In this document: positions 26,725-35,505 of the stretch, in pieces | Position numbering within the stretch: the first letter of the stretch is position 1 | Layout: every line of letters starts with the position of its first letter | NCBI GenBank assembly: GCA_028872475.1 | Contig: JAQYMQ010000013.1 | Location: 99,407 to 163,406 of the forward strand | DNA from: Eubacteriales bacterium | Lineage (GTDB): Bacteria; Bacillota; Clostridia; Peptostreptococcales; Anaerovoracaceae | DNA length: 64,000 nucleotides | Direction: 5' to 3' | Notes under the pieces: model-generated | The model's input: the letters and a program-made list of their open reading frames with translations, nothing else | What the model was told of the DNA's origin: nothing | Database searches by the model: none | Made by a program: the position numbers and the translations under genes

Positions 26725-27186
26725 ATGAAGCTTAGTTTTATATCAGACGATATTATCAATATGGGGCTGAGACAACTTGGTGCTACTGAAATTAAATCGA
26801 TGTCGGCTACATTGAATATTGTAAAATTCAAGATGCCAAATGGTGAGGATATTATTTATCTTTATGAAGTAAAAGAAACAGGTAGCATATATTTACAGAG
26901 AGTAGAGCCATATAGAAAGATGTTAGCTAAATTATTTGATGAACATAATGTAGTTATGGCTATCAAAAATGACTTAGAAGCCTTCTTGAATGCTTATAAG
27001 AGTAAGAATTATGAAACATTTATCTCTATTAGCAAAAGTATGGGTCTTTTAGATACGATTTTAGAAGAAATATTCTTTATGTATAATGTGGATTCAGAGG
27101 ATTTATTAGAATTAAAATTTTTAGTTGATGATGTTCATAATGAGTTGAAGAGGGTTCAGGAAACATCAAAGAGATTAGAACGATAA
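26725..27186 (+). CDS. Hypothetical soluble protein
   Basis: 153 residues, no membrane segment. The N-terminal half looks alpha/beta (ITATLNIVKFK-like strand region, then DIIYLYEVKETGSIYLQRVEPY). The C-terminal half is helical and acidic (LLDTILEEIFFMYNVDSEDLLEL), ending in KRVQETSKRLER. I recognise no family. AAAGGATGTG precedes the ATG. It lies 22 bases after the transporter gene and 32 before the SdpI-like gene, so the three may form one operon. Confidence 0.6.
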   Translation: MKLSFISDDIINMGLRQLGATEIKSMSATLNIVKFKMPNGEDIIYLYEVKETGSIYLQRVEPYRKMLAKLFDEHNVVMAIKNDLEAFLNAYKSKNYETFISISKSMGLLDTILEEIFFMYNVDSEDLLELKFLVDDVHNELKRVQETSKRLER

Positions 27187-27218
27187 AACGTAGTCTGAAT
27201 TTCGATAAGGTGGATATT

Positions 27219-27599
27219 GTGGGATTTTGGATATTTATGTTTTTTAATAGTTTATTGATTCCGATTACAATGATAGGCTTTGGGAGATATTTTATGCATA
27301 GAGCTCCTAAAAAGATAAACTATTGGTTTGGATATAGGACGACTATGTCTATGAAAAATGATGAAACTTGGATTTTCGCTCATAAATATTTCGGTAAAAT
27401 ATGGTTTTTTAGTGGAATTATCCTGTTATTTTTAACAATAATTTTAATGTTGACGGCTACTGATAAGAGCACGAATATTGTGGGATTGATTGGTGGTATT
27501 ATATGTTTGATACAGATAGTTATTATGTGTATAGCTATTATTCCAACAGAAATAGCATTAAAAAAGTATTTTGATGAATACGGTTTTAGAAAAATATAG
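27219..27599 (+). CDS. SdpI-family membrane protein
   Basis: 126 residues with three to four membrane helices. The loop after the first helix reads KKINYWFGYRTTMSMKNDETW and continues AHKYFGK, the SdpI (PF13630) signature of an INxxxGYRTxxSM pattern plus W and A. B. subtilis SdpI gives immunity to the SdpC killing factor, but most family members have no known job and no toxin gene is near. Start: GTG at 27219, 5 bases after AAGGTGG; the in-frame GTG at 27210 overlaps that SD. Confidence 0.75.
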   Translation: MGFWIFMFFNSLLIPITMIGFGRYFMHRAPKKINYWFGYRTTMSMKNDETWIFAHKYFGKIWFFSGIILLFLTIILMLTATDKSTNIVGLIGGIICLIQIVIMCIAIIPTEIALKKYFDEYGFRKI

Positions 27600-27616
27600 A
27601 GAATAATTGTGAATTT

Positions 27617-27646
27617 AAAAGCACTTGCTAAATGCAAGTGCTTTTT
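27617..27646. terminator. Bidirectional intrinsic terminator
   Basis: Stem AAAAGCACTTGC (27617-27628) with GCAAGTGCTTTTT (27634-27646), loop TAAAT. It separates the plus-strand SdpI gene from the minus-strand kinase gene. Confidence 0.88.
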
Positions 27647-29122
27647 CTATCTTGTAACCATAAATCTAGTGAAATCAAGGGCTTTTGGAGATGCTTCAGG
27701 TGGTTTATAGCATTTTAGTTCAAACCAGAATTTGGAGCCAGCGCCTACCTTTGTTTCTAAGCCAAAGTTAGCTTGATGAGCAACAAGTATTTCTTTGACG
27801 ATTGATAGACCTACGCCTGAACCAGAAGTTTTTCTTATATGATTTGTGCTCGATTGTGCAAATCTATTCCATATAAATTCAGCTTCATTAGGTGCAATTC
27901 CCTTACCGTTATCAATTATTGCACAGCTTACCATATCTCCGATTTTCTTTACTTCGATAACAATTAGCTTATCTTGTCCACAATACTTCATTGCATTCGT
28001 CAAGAAATTTGTAACAACCTGTCTAATTTTATCTTCGTCAGCCTTTACATATATATCAGAATGACATATGAAAGAAACTTTATATTCGCCTTGTTCAAGT
28101 TTTAATTCGTATGTTTTAAGAATCGATTTAAATAAATCTTTTATATTAAATATGCTGTAATTTAATTTAAGTTCTCCAGCCTGACTTTTAGCAAGAGTCA
28201 TAATGTCGTTAATTAAAGTATTTACAGTGTGTGATTCCTCGATAATTATATTAAGGTGTTTTTCTCGTGCTTCCTTATCGTCTCCAGATAAATCTCTAAT
28301 CATTTCAGCGTAAGATTGTATCATGGTTAGAGGTGTTTTTAATTCATGAGACAAATTAGATAATAGATTTTTCTGAAAAACTGCAGATTTTTCTAGCTTA
28401 ACCGACGCATCGTTTAACGTTTGAGCTAGAGAGTTTAACTCTGTATAAGCTGTTTTTGTATCGTAAACTCTACCGTATTCCCCGTTACCGAGACTTTTAG
28501 CACGTTCAGTAAGAGTCAGTATTGGCTTTGTAAGCTTTTGTGCGTAGAAGATGGCAACTATTGATGCTAGTGCAAGAGAAATAAATGTAATGTATATAAA
28601 CTGATCTTGCAAGATATTTATCGTTGAATCCATTGGATATAGTGGAGATACAACATAAATTACTGTCTTCTGTGAAGGATCTAGATATGACGCGTAAACC
28701 CAAGTGTCTTTAGCTGTTACCTTATCTCTGATAGTAGTGCTTACAGTGTCTTCTGGAGAGTCTACAAGAGATTGATTAATCTGATTTATTTCGTTTTTAT
28801 ATATATTAGAAATTGCGCTGTTGGAATTATAAACGGTTTTATTATTTGCAACAATTTTTATATATATGTCATCTAAGTTAACTATTGAATTTAAATCATT
28901 AAGAAAATCAGTTTGAGACATAGAAGAATATGCCTGCTTTATTCCATAAATATTTGCTTTTGTATAATTTATCTTCATTCTTCCAAAATAATTGTTTAGA
29001 AAGAATATTTGTAAAAACCACACTAAAAACAGTATCAGTACAATAACTGATACTATAACAAACCACATCCTAGATTTAATGCTTCTTAAATTTGGCTTTG
29101 TCAAGTGTAATTTAGTATTCAA
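27647..29122 (-). CDS. Sensor histidine kinase
   Basis: 491 residues. TM1 at about 19-41, an extracytoplasmic sensor of about 130 residues, TM2 at about 175-196, HAMP at about 197-250, then HisKA with phosphoacceptor H259 in LSNLSHELKTPLTM. The HATPase has N-box NFLTNAMKY, G1 IDNGKGIAP and G2 GSGVGLSI. A complete class I kinase. It overlaps the response regulator gene by 11 bases (ATG inside the regulator's end), so they are coupled. The signal is unknown; the kinase type is like PhoR/VanS. Confidence 0.92.
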   Translation of the reverse strand: MNTKLHLTKPNLRSIKSRMWFVIVSVIVLILFLVWFLQIFFLNNYFGRMKINYTKANIYGIKQAYSSMSQTDFLNDLNSIVNLDDIYIKIVANNKTVYNSNSAISNIYKNEINQINQSLVDSPEDTVSTTIRDKVTAKDTWVYASYLDPSQKTVIYVVSPLYPMDSTINILQDQFIYITFISLALASIVAIFYAQKLTKPILTLTERAKSLGNGEYGRVYDTKTAYTELNSLAQTLNDASVKLEKSAVFQKNLLSNLSHELKTPLTMIQSYAEMIRDLSGDDKEAREKHLNIIIEESHTVNTLINDIMTLAKSQAGELKLNYSIFNIKDLFKSILKTYELKLEQGEYKVSFICHSDIYVKADEDKIRQVVTNFLTNAMKYCGQDKLIVIEVKKIGDMVSCAIIDNGKGIAPNEAEFIWNRFAQSSTNHIRKTSGSGVGLSIVKEILVAHQANFGLETKVGAGSKFWFELKCYKPPEASPKALDFTRFMVTR

Positions 29123-29948
29123 ATTTGTAACCTATACCTCTTACTGTAATGATTAGATTTCTGTAATGACCTACCTTATTGCGTAAGTTTTTGATATGAG
29201 TATCAACCGTTCTATCGCTTTCAATTGCATTTTCATAATTCCAAACATTTTTTAAAATGTCCTCACGTGAAATGACAACGTTTTGATTAGTGATAAGATA
29301 TAATAATAGCTCGTACTCTTTTGGAGCAAGATCGATTTTTTCACCATCTACCAGTACTTTTCGTCCTGCTTTGTCAAGGTGGAGTCCATCGAAATCATAG
29401 AAACGTACTTCTTCTGCTGGCTGTTCAGATTGAGAAACCGTAGCAGCAGTTTGATTTTTTGCGATTAAAGTACTTTCTGCGTTCGCTGGAGTAACAGCAG
29501 TAGTTTCTGTATCTTGCAGAGTTTTGTTGCCTTCTTGAACAATATTTTTTTGCATTGATAATATATCGACTGTTTTATCGGTTGAATAATATCTGTTGAC
29601 AATTGCATTAATTCTGCCAATTAATTCTTTAGGACTAAAAGGCTTTGTTACAAAGTCGTCGATTTGTAGCTCAGCAAAAGCATACTCTCTGTCTTCTACA
29701 GCTGATCTTGCTGATAATAGAATAATAGGTATGTTTTTAATTTTCTTTATTTCTTTGCACGCACTATAACCATCTAATCTAGGCATCATAACATCCATAA
29801 CGATGATGTCATAATCGTTTAGAGTGACCTTTTCTACAGCTTCAATGCCGTCTACAGCTTCATCTGATAAAAAGCCATTAATCTTTGCGTATTCTTTTAT
29901 AACATTTCTTATGCTAGGTTCATCATCTACGATTAATAGTCTAAACAT
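29112..29948 (-). CDS. OmpR/PhoB-type response regulator with long linker
   Basis: 278 residues. Receiver domain at about 1-118 with acidic pocket VDDEP, phosphoacceptor D52 in MDVMMPRLDG and K102 in TKPFSP. The winged-helix domain covers about 182-278 (LAPKEYELLLYLITN, VDTHIKNLRNKVG, TVRGIGYKFEY). Between them lies an unusually long linker (about 121-181) rich in Thr, Gln, Ala and Glu. The start MFRLLIVDDEP follows AAGGAGCG; a longer frame upstream lacks support. It is the first gene of the pair with the kinase. Confidence 0.92.
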   Translation of the reverse strand: MFRLLIVDDEPSIRNVIKEYAKINGFLSDEAVDGIEAVEKVTLNDYDIIVMDVMMPRLDGYSACKEIKKIKNIPIILLSARSAVEDREYAFAELQIDDFVTKPFSPKELIGRINAIVNRYYSTDKTVDILSMQKNIVQEGNKTLQDTETTAVTPANAESTLIAKNQTAATVSQSEQPAEEVRFYDFDGLHLDKAGRKVLVDGEKIDLAPKEYELLLYLITNQNVVISREDILKNVWNYENAIESDRTVDTHIKNLRNKVGHYRNLIITVRGIGYKFEY

Positions 29949-30057
29949 AATACGCTCCTTTTTGTATGTATTTATAGCTAAGTTAGACAATTATAGCATA
30001 TATAAGGTTAAAAGGACAAACTGCGTGGTAGAATAAATAGAAAGGAAGGGGGATAAA

Positions 30058-32340
30058 ATGAAAAAAGAACGATTAATAATAGGCGATATGCATTGTGCTG
30101 CATGTGTTGCAAATGTAAAGAAAAATATAGAAACAATTGATGGTGTCAGTGGTGTAGATATTAATTTACTTACTAAGACGGCAGATATATCTTTCAATGA
30201 AAATAAAGTAAATGTAGATAAGATTTCAAATGTTATAGAGAATGCAGGATACAGGGTTCTTGAAATAGTCAGAGATAATGAAGAGGATAGGATTAATGCT
30301 TTAAATAAACTTGATGATGAACAGAAAATATTAAAAAAGAGGGCAATATCTTCTTTTATATTTATGCTTGTGCTTTTTTATGTTGCTATGGGACATATGT
30401 TTCATTTCCCGTTGCCTGAAGTCTTTGATATGATGCTTAATCCGATTATGTTTATTGGTATTCAGTTTGTCTTATTAATTCCGATAATGCTGATTAACTT
30501 ACATATATTCAAGAATGGATTTCAGATGCTATTTAGGCGAAGTCCTAATATGGACACTTTGGTGGCGATAGGTAGTACAGCGGCATTTATTTACGGAGTG
30601 TATAATTTTGTCGTTGCATTTAACTTAACTAAGACGGGTGATATTGCTGGTGCCCACAATGTAGCTGGCAATATATATTTTGAATCAGCAGGTATGATTT
30701 TGGCGTTTGTTGCTATTGGTAAATATTTTGAGGGTCGTGCAAAGGCGAGCGTAACAAGAGAAATATCAAGTTTAATGAATTTAACACCTAAAATGACAAC
30801 AATAATAGTTGGTCAGGAAAAGCAAAAGATTGCTTCGGAAGATTTAAAAATAGGTGATAAGGTAATAGTTGTTGCTGGTGAGATTATTGCTACAGATGGA
30901 ATTATTGTTGAAGGAGAGGCGTTTATAGACCAAAGTTCAATTACAGGTGAATCTATGCCAGTTGAAAAATCTGTTGGTGATGAGGTAATTGGCACAACAT
31001 TAGTTAAAAATGGTTATATAATCTTTGAAGTTACAAAAGTTGGTAACGAAACGATGATTGCAAAAATTCAAAAGATTATTGAAGATGCAACTACAACAAA
31101 GGCTCCGATAGAAAAGTTGGCAGATAGAGTTAGTGCTATCTTTGTGCCTGCAGTTATTTTGATTGCAATAATAACATTTATAATCTGGATGATAATGGGT
31201 AAAGAGGTATCGTTTGCGTTACAGATGGCGATATGTGTCCTCGTAATCTCGTGTCCTTGTGCATTAGGACTTGCGACACCAACGGCAGTGATGGTTGGTA
31301 TGAGTAGTGGTGCAGCAAATGGAATATTGGTTAGATCGGCACAGACATTGGAGATTATAGGAAAGACTAATACTGTTTTTCTTGATAAGACAGGAACTAT
31401 TACAAATGGTGAGCCAAAGGTAACAGACGTGATTGTGAAGAACAGTATATCTAAAGATGAATTTTTAGTTTTAGCTTATGCGCTTGAATCGTATTCAGAT
31501 CATCCTATAGCAGAGGGTGTGGTTTCATATATAAAAGAAACAATAAAAGATGATGAAATTACTAAATTAAATGTAGAGAGTTTTGAGCAGATTTTTGGAA
31601 GGGGAGTAAAAGCTACTGTTGAAGGTAAAAAGTGCATTGCCGGGAATATTTCGCTTCTAAAAGATGAAGACGCTTATAATGAGGAAGATAGTATTATTGC
31701 CGGAAGCCTACCTTTGATGGAAGATGGCAAGACAGTTATATTTTTTGCCTGTAATGATAATATTATTGGTTCTTTAGCATTGGCAGATACTGTTAAACAA
31801 GATAGTAAAGAAGCGATAAATTGGATGATTGACAATCAAACAGATGTGGTAATGCTTACAGGGGATGACGTTAAGGTTGCTAACTTGATTGCTAAAGAAG
31901 TTGGGATAAAGAATGTATATGCGAATTTATTGCCACAAGACAAGGATGAATATATAAGTAAGCATCAAAACAATTCGGATATTACTATGATGGTTGGCGA
32001 TGGTATCAACGATGCGCCGTCATTAGTTAGAGCAGATATAGGTGTAGCTATTGGAGCGGGAACAGATATAGCAAAAGATGCTGCAGATGTTATTCTTGTA
32101 AAAAATGAGCTTAGTGATGTTGCAAGGACAATCAGACTTGGAAAAAGTGTTATGAAGAATATAAAAGAAAACCTATTCTGGGCATTGTTCTATAATGTGA
32201 TAGGTATTCCGGTTGCTGCTGGACTGCTAGTTCCGTTTGGTATAACGTTAACACCGATGATAGCGTCAGCTGCAATGAGTTTAAGTTCTATTAGTGTAGT
32301 TTTAAATGCTTTACGGTTGAAGAAGGCAAAATGGTTGTAA
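30058..32340 (+). CDS. copA: Copper-exporting P-type ATPase (P1B-1)
   Basis: 760 residues. One HMA metal-binding domain with C13-x-x-C16 in DMHCAACVANV, then eight membrane helices. The transport site is Cys399-Pro-Cys401, with Tyr-Asn in ALFYNVIG and Met-x-x-Ser-Ser in AAMSLSSISVV, the set expected for Cu+. Also seen: TGE loop DQSSITGESMP, phosphorylation site D443 in DKTGT, the HP motif in SDHPIAEG and GDGINDAPSLV. AGGAAGGGGG precedes the ATG. No CopY/CsoR regulator or chaperone gene is adjacent. Divergent from the two-component system at 29.9 kb, so that pair is a possible regulator. Confidence 0.9.
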   Translation: MKKERLIIGDMHCAACVANVKKNIETIDGVSGVDINLLTKTADISFNENKVNVDKISNVIENAGYRVLEIVRDNEEDRINALNKLDDEQKILKKRAISSFIFMLVLFYVAMGHMFHFPLPEVFDMMLNPIMFIGIQFVLLIPIMLINLHIFKNGFQMLFRRSPNMDTLVAIGSTAAFIYGVYNFVVAFNLTKTGDIAGAHNVAGNIYFESAGMILAFVAIGKYFEGRAKASVTREISSLMNLTPKMTTIIVGQEKQKIASEDLKIGDKVIVVAGEIIATDGIIVEGEAFIDQSSITGESMPVEKSVGDEVIGTTLVKNGYIIFEVTKVGNETMIAKIQKIIEDATTTKAPIEKLADRVSAIFVPAVILIAIITFIIWMIMGKEVSFALQMAICVLVISCPCALGLATPTAVMVGMSSGAANGILVRSAQTLEIIGKTNTVFLDKTGTITNGEPKVTDVIVKNSISKDEFLVLAYALESYSDHPIAEGVVSYIKETIKDDEITKLNVESFEQIFGRGVKATVEGKKCIAGNISLLKDEDAYNEEDSIIAGSLPLMEDGKTVIFFACNDNIIGSLALADTVKQDSKEAINWMIDNQTDVVMLTGDDVKVANLIAKEVGIKNVYANLLPQDKDEYISKHQNNSDITMMVGDGINDAPSLVRADIGVAIGAGTDIAKDAADVILVKNELSDVARTIRLGKSVMKNIKENLFWALFYNVIGIPVAAGLLVPFGITLTPMIASAAMSLSSISVVLNALRLKKAKWL

Positions 32341-32442
32341 CGATTTAAAGTTAATCAAAAACTGAACACAAAAAAGCTTCAATATTCTTGTTGTGATGTG
32401 ATAAAAAAATAAAAAAATTGTATCTTTTTGTGTACAAAAAGC

Positions 32443-32471
32443 TTGTTCTTGAAAAAAAGCTGTGATATTAT
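32443..32471 (+). promoter_or_regulatory. Candidate promoter for the alanine symporter gene
   Basis: TTGTTC (32443-32448), a 17-base spacer, and an extended -10 TGATATTAT (32463-32471). It overlaps the hairpin at 32452-32494. Confidence 0.4.
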
Positions 32472-32494
32472 TTCATTAATAACATAGCTTTTTT
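32452..32494 (+). terminator. Probable terminator of copA
   Basis: A7GCT at 32452-32461 pairs with AGCTTTTTT at 32486-32494. Imperfect pairing continues inside (TATT/AATA). The T-run closes the structure. It overlaps a candidate promoter, so the two roles compete. Confidence 0.5.
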
Positions 32495-32571
32495 AATTGG
32501 GACAATATCTATAAAATAATGGTCGTCCGATATGAAACCAATTAAATTTAATAGCATAAGGAGGAGAGGTT

Positions 32572-33972
32572 ATGAAGGAAGTACTAGCTTGGATTAGTAG
32601 CTTTGTCTGGGGTATTCCTATGATTGTTGCTATTATGGGTGTTGGCCTAATAATGACAATAAGATTAAGAGGTTTTCAATTTAGAAAATTAGGGCAAGCA
32701 TTTAAGTGGTCGGTTCAAAATGAAGAAGGTGGTGAAGGTGACGTTTCAAGTTTTGGCGCACTTTGTACTACAATGGCTGCTACGATTGGAACGGGTAATA
32801 TCGTAGGTGTAGCTATAGCTATTGAAGTTGGTGGCCCGGGAGCATTATTTTGGATGATTGTTGCTGCGTGTCTAGGTATGGCTACAAAGTATGCTGAAGG
32901 ATTTTTAGCTATTAAATATAGATTTAAAACTCCGGATGGTAGATTCTTAGGAGGTCCGTTTGCCTATATAGAAAATGGTATGGGCAAAAAATGGAAGTGG
33001 TTAGCGATGTTGTTTGCATTCTTTGCAGCGTTTGCGGGAGCTTGCGGTATTGGTACGTCAACGCAGATGAACGGTGTAGCTACAGCGGTTGAATCATTTG
33101 TGGATCCTCAGAAATTACACACTATAAATATATTTGGTAATGATGTTACATATGCTACTGTATTTACTGCAATTATTGTTACAGGTATTGCGACTTTTGC
33201 CATTATCGGTGGTATCAAGAGAATTGCTCAATTTACAGAGAAACTTGTGCCTGCTATGGCGATAATATATGTTCTTGTTGCATTGGCAATTTTGATTTAT
33301 AACTATCAGGGAATTCCGGAAGCTTTTTCAAAGATTTTTAGAGGAGCATTTGGTTTAGATGCAGCAGCAGGTGGTGTGATGGGTGCAATTTTTGCAGCTA
33401 TGTCAAACGGTGTTGCTAGAGGTATATTTTCAAATGAAGCAGGTCTTGGTAGTGCCCCAATAGCTATAGCGGCAGCACAGACTAAAGATGCTGTAAGACA
33501 AGGTTTAGTTGCTACAGTTGGTGTATTTATAGATACAATTATCATATGTACTATGACAGCTCTAGTTGTAATTGTTACTGGAACATATAATGATCCGTCA
33601 GTTTCTGGTGCAGCTATAACATCAAAGGCATTTGGTACAGGTCTTCCTTGGGCAGATTCTGTGGGTTCATTCGTGTTGATGTCGTGTTTAGCGTTATTCG
33701 CATTTACAACTATTCTTGGATGGAATTACTATGGAGAAAAATGCTTTGAATATCTTACTGGTGGAAATATGAAACTTGTAATGGTGTATAGAATAGTGTA
33801 TCTAGCAGCAGTATTTATTGGTCCGTTTGTGGCATTAAAGACAATCTGGGCATTTGCAGATATCACTAATGCATTAATGGCATTACCAAACTTGATTGCC
33901 CTAGTTGTGTTAAGTGGTGTTGTCAAGAGGGAAACAAACGAATATTTACAAAAAACTAGAACGAGATTATAG
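32572..33972 (+). CDS. Sodium:alanine (amino acid) symporter, AlsT/AgcS family
   Basis: 466 residues, about 10-11 membrane helices. Family signature GGPGALFWMIVAACLGMATKYAE, an early TTMAATIGTGNIVGVA, and the later GVARGIFSNEAGLGSAPIA. Imports alanine or glycine with Na+. AAGGAGGAGAGG precedes the ATG. The leader of about 230 bases shows no glycine-riboswitch pattern. The gene is alone, between copA and the purine block. Confidence 0.92.
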   Translation: MKEVLAWISSFVWGIPMIVAIMGVGLIMTIRLRGFQFRKLGQAFKWSVQNEEGGEGDVSSFGALCTTMAATIGTGNIVGVAIAIEVGGPGALFWMIVAACLGMATKYAEGFLAIKYRFKTPDGRFLGGPFAYIENGMGKKWKWLAMLFAFFAAFAGACGIGTSTQMNGVATAVESFVDPQKLHTINIFGNDVTYATVFTAIIVTGIATFAIIGGIKRIAQFTEKLVPAMAIIYVLVALAILIYNYQGIPEAFSKIFRGAFGLDAAAGGVMGAIFAAMSNGVARGIFSNEAGLGSAPIAIAAAQTKDAVRQGLVATVGVFIDTIIICTMTALVVIVTGTYNDPSVSGAAITSKAFGTGLPWADSVGSFVLMSCLALFAFTTILGWNYYGEKCFEYLTGGNMKLVMVYRIVYLAAVFIGPFVALKTIWAFADITNALMALPNLIALVVLSGVVKRETNEYLQKTRTRL

Positions 33973-33992
33973 ATAATAATGAACTTTTAATG

Positions 33993-34068
33993 GGACGCTA
34001 TATGTGATATATGCATTTGTATACTGATTTTTCGGAATATGAGAATGTATATGGCTGATATAGCGTTC
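33993..34068 (+). other. Structured element: 11-bp stem enclosing 54 bases
   Basis: GGACGCTATAT (33993-34003) pairs with ATATAGCGTTC (34058-34068), with one G-U pair. Inside, CTGA-TTTT-TCGG can form a small hairpin. It stands 20 bases after the symporter stop and 210 before purE. It may be a symporter 3' end or the start of a purE leader; the sequence after it (ATTTTTGTTG) is a weak T-run. It fits no riboswitch consensus I know. Confidence 0.5.
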
Positions 34069-34078
34069 ATTTTTGTTG

Positions 34079-34084
34079 TATAAT
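34079..34084 (+). promoter_or_regulatory. Candidate -10 box for the purine operon
   Basis: A perfect TATAAT 193 bases before purE. No clear -35 is seen. If used, the transcript would carry the inverted repeat at 34092-34118 and the hairpin at 34206-34246 in its leader. Confidence 0.4.
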
Positions 34085-34091
34085 AGTGTAA

Positions 34092-34118
34092 AAATTGCAA
34101 TTAATTTTGTTGCAATTT
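34092..34118. promoter_or_regulatory. 9-bp inverted repeat downstream of the candidate purE -10
   Basis: AAATTGCAA (34092-34100) and TTGCAATTT (34110-34118) are exact reverse complements with a 9-base spacer. It could be an operator overlapping the start point, or a leader hairpin. Confidence 0.4.
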
Positions 34119-34205
34119 AGTATAGAAAATTTTAATAACAAAGGCTGAGATATTTATGATTATAGAGTTATTTTATAAGAGATTTAAGCTTAATTGATTT
34201 ATAAC

Positions 34206-34246
34206 ATACCATGAGAACTATTTTGTTTGTCATGGTATATTTTTTT
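34206..34246 (+). terminator. Intrinsic terminator in the purE leader (probable attenuator)
   Basis: A perfect 9-bp stem (34206-34214 with 34230-34238), a 15-base loop, then ATTTTTTT. It ends only 30 bases before the purE ATG, with the SD outside it. A terminator directly in front of a plus-strand gene suggests premature termination control. Confidence 0.7.
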
Positions 34247-34276
34247 GGTAATGAACATTGAAGAGGAGTTTTTGTA

Positions 34277-34765
34277 ATGAGTAAAGTTGGAATATTGATG
34301 GGTAGTGATAGTGATGTGCATATCATAAAAAAAGCTACTGATACATTGCGTGAATTTGGTGTTGAGTTTGAAGCGCATGTATATTCGGCACATCGAACGC
34401 CCGAAGAAGCGATTTCTTTTGCAAAGAGTGCAAAGGGAAATGGATTTGGAGTTATTATTGCTGCAGCAGGCATGGCAGCTCATTTGGCAGGAGTTGTTGC
34501 CGCAAATACTGTATTGCCAGTTATAGGGATACCTTGTAAGTCTACAAACCTAGATGGGTTAGATGCACTTTTAGCTACAGTACAGATGCCACCAGGAATG
34601 CCAGTTGCTACAGTGGCTGTTGATGGAGGTAAGAATGCTGCTTTATTAGCAATTCAAATTTTAGCAGTGTCAGATGAAGAATTATCAAACAAGTTAGCTG
34701 CGGATAGAGAGGCTAACAGGCAAGCAATATTAATTAAAGATAGCAAAATCTTAGAAAAACTATAA
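34277..34765 (+). CDS. purE: N5-carboxyaminoimidazole ribonucleotide mutase, class I PurE
   Basis: 162 residues. [37 protein letters not shown] and [26 protein letters not shown] are the PurE signature, with the class I AAHLAG form. Class I enzymes use N5-CAIR made by PurK; purK is not in the window. First gene of the purine block, behind AGAGGAG and a leader with a terminator hairpin. Confidence 0.94.
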   Translation: MSKVGILMGSDSDVHIIKKATDTLREFGVEFEAHVYSAHRTPEEAISFAKSAKGNGFGVIIAAAGMAAHLAGVVAANTVLPVIGIPCKSTNLDGLDALLATVQMPPGMPVATVAVDGGKNAALLAIQILAVSDEELSNKLAADREANRQAILIKDSKILEKL

Positions 34766-34799
34766 ATTTTAAACAGACGAATAATAAGGAGAAAACAAG

Positions 34800-35480
34800 A
34801 TGAAATTGGTTTACACAGGAAAGACAAAGGACGTATTTGAACTAGAAAACGGAAATTATTTATTAAAATTTAAGGACGATGTTACCGGTAAAGATGGAGT
34901 TTTCGACCCAGGTGAAAATGCGGTTGGACTTACAATTGATGGCGTTGGTGATGTTAATTTAAGAATGTCAATTTATTTCTTTGAAAAGATTAATGCAAAA
35001 GGAATTAGAACTCATTATGTATCAGCTGACTTAGAAAATACAACAATGGAAGTTTTACCAGCTAAGGTGTTTGGCAAAGGTCTTGAAGTTATTTGTAGAT
35101 ACAGAGCAGTTGGAAGCTTTATTAAGAGATATGGTGCATATATGGAAGCAGGCACAAAATTACCAGCTTATGTTGAAACTACTTTTAAGGATGATGCAAA
35201 AGGGGATCCACTAGTAACTAAAGATGGTTTAGTTGTCTTAGGTGTAATGACGGAAAAGCAGTATGACGATTTAAAGAAGATGACTCAGGATATTACTAAG
35301 ATTATTGCAGATGACTTAGCTGAAAAGGGACTTGACTTATACGACATTAAATTCGAATTTGGATATGACAAGGATGGCAATGTAATTCTAATTGATGAAA
35401 TTGCTTCAGGAAATATGAGAGTTTATAAAGATGGAGAATATATTGATCCGATGACACTATCTGAATTATTTTTTGCATAA
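34800..35480 (+). CDS. purC: Phosphoribosylaminoimidazole-succinocarboxamide synthase
   Basis: 226 residues. SAICAR synthetase motifs: [11 protein letters not shown] at the start, [27 protein letters not shown], and the C-terminal [28 protein letters not shown]. Joins CAIR and aspartate with ATP. It follows purE by 34 bases with an AAGGAGAAAAC SD, and purF follows after 25 bases: one operon. Confidence 0.95.
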   Translation: MKLVYTGKTKDVFELENGNYLLKFKDDVTGKDGVFDPGENAVGLTIDGVGDVNLRMSIYFFEKINAKGIRTHYVSADLENTTMEVLPAKVFGKGLEVICRYRAVGSFIKRYGAYMEAGTKLPAYVETTFKDDAKGDPLVTKDGLVVLGVMTEKQYDDLKKMTQDITKIIADDLAEKGLDLYDIKFEFGYDKDGNVILIDEIASGNMRVYKDGEYIDPMTLSELFFA

Positions 35481-35505
35481 AAATTTTTATTGTTAGGAGT
35501 ATAGT

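Noticed and set aside
32341..32571. Glycine riboswitch in front of the alanine symporter
   Set aside because: The leader is AT-rich and lacks the conserved glycine aptamer core; only a hairpin and promoter-like sequence are seen.
33993..34246. Purine (xpt-type) or ZTP riboswitch upstream of purE
   Set aside because: Neither the purine aptamer junctions nor the ZTP consensus can be found, although the region is structured.
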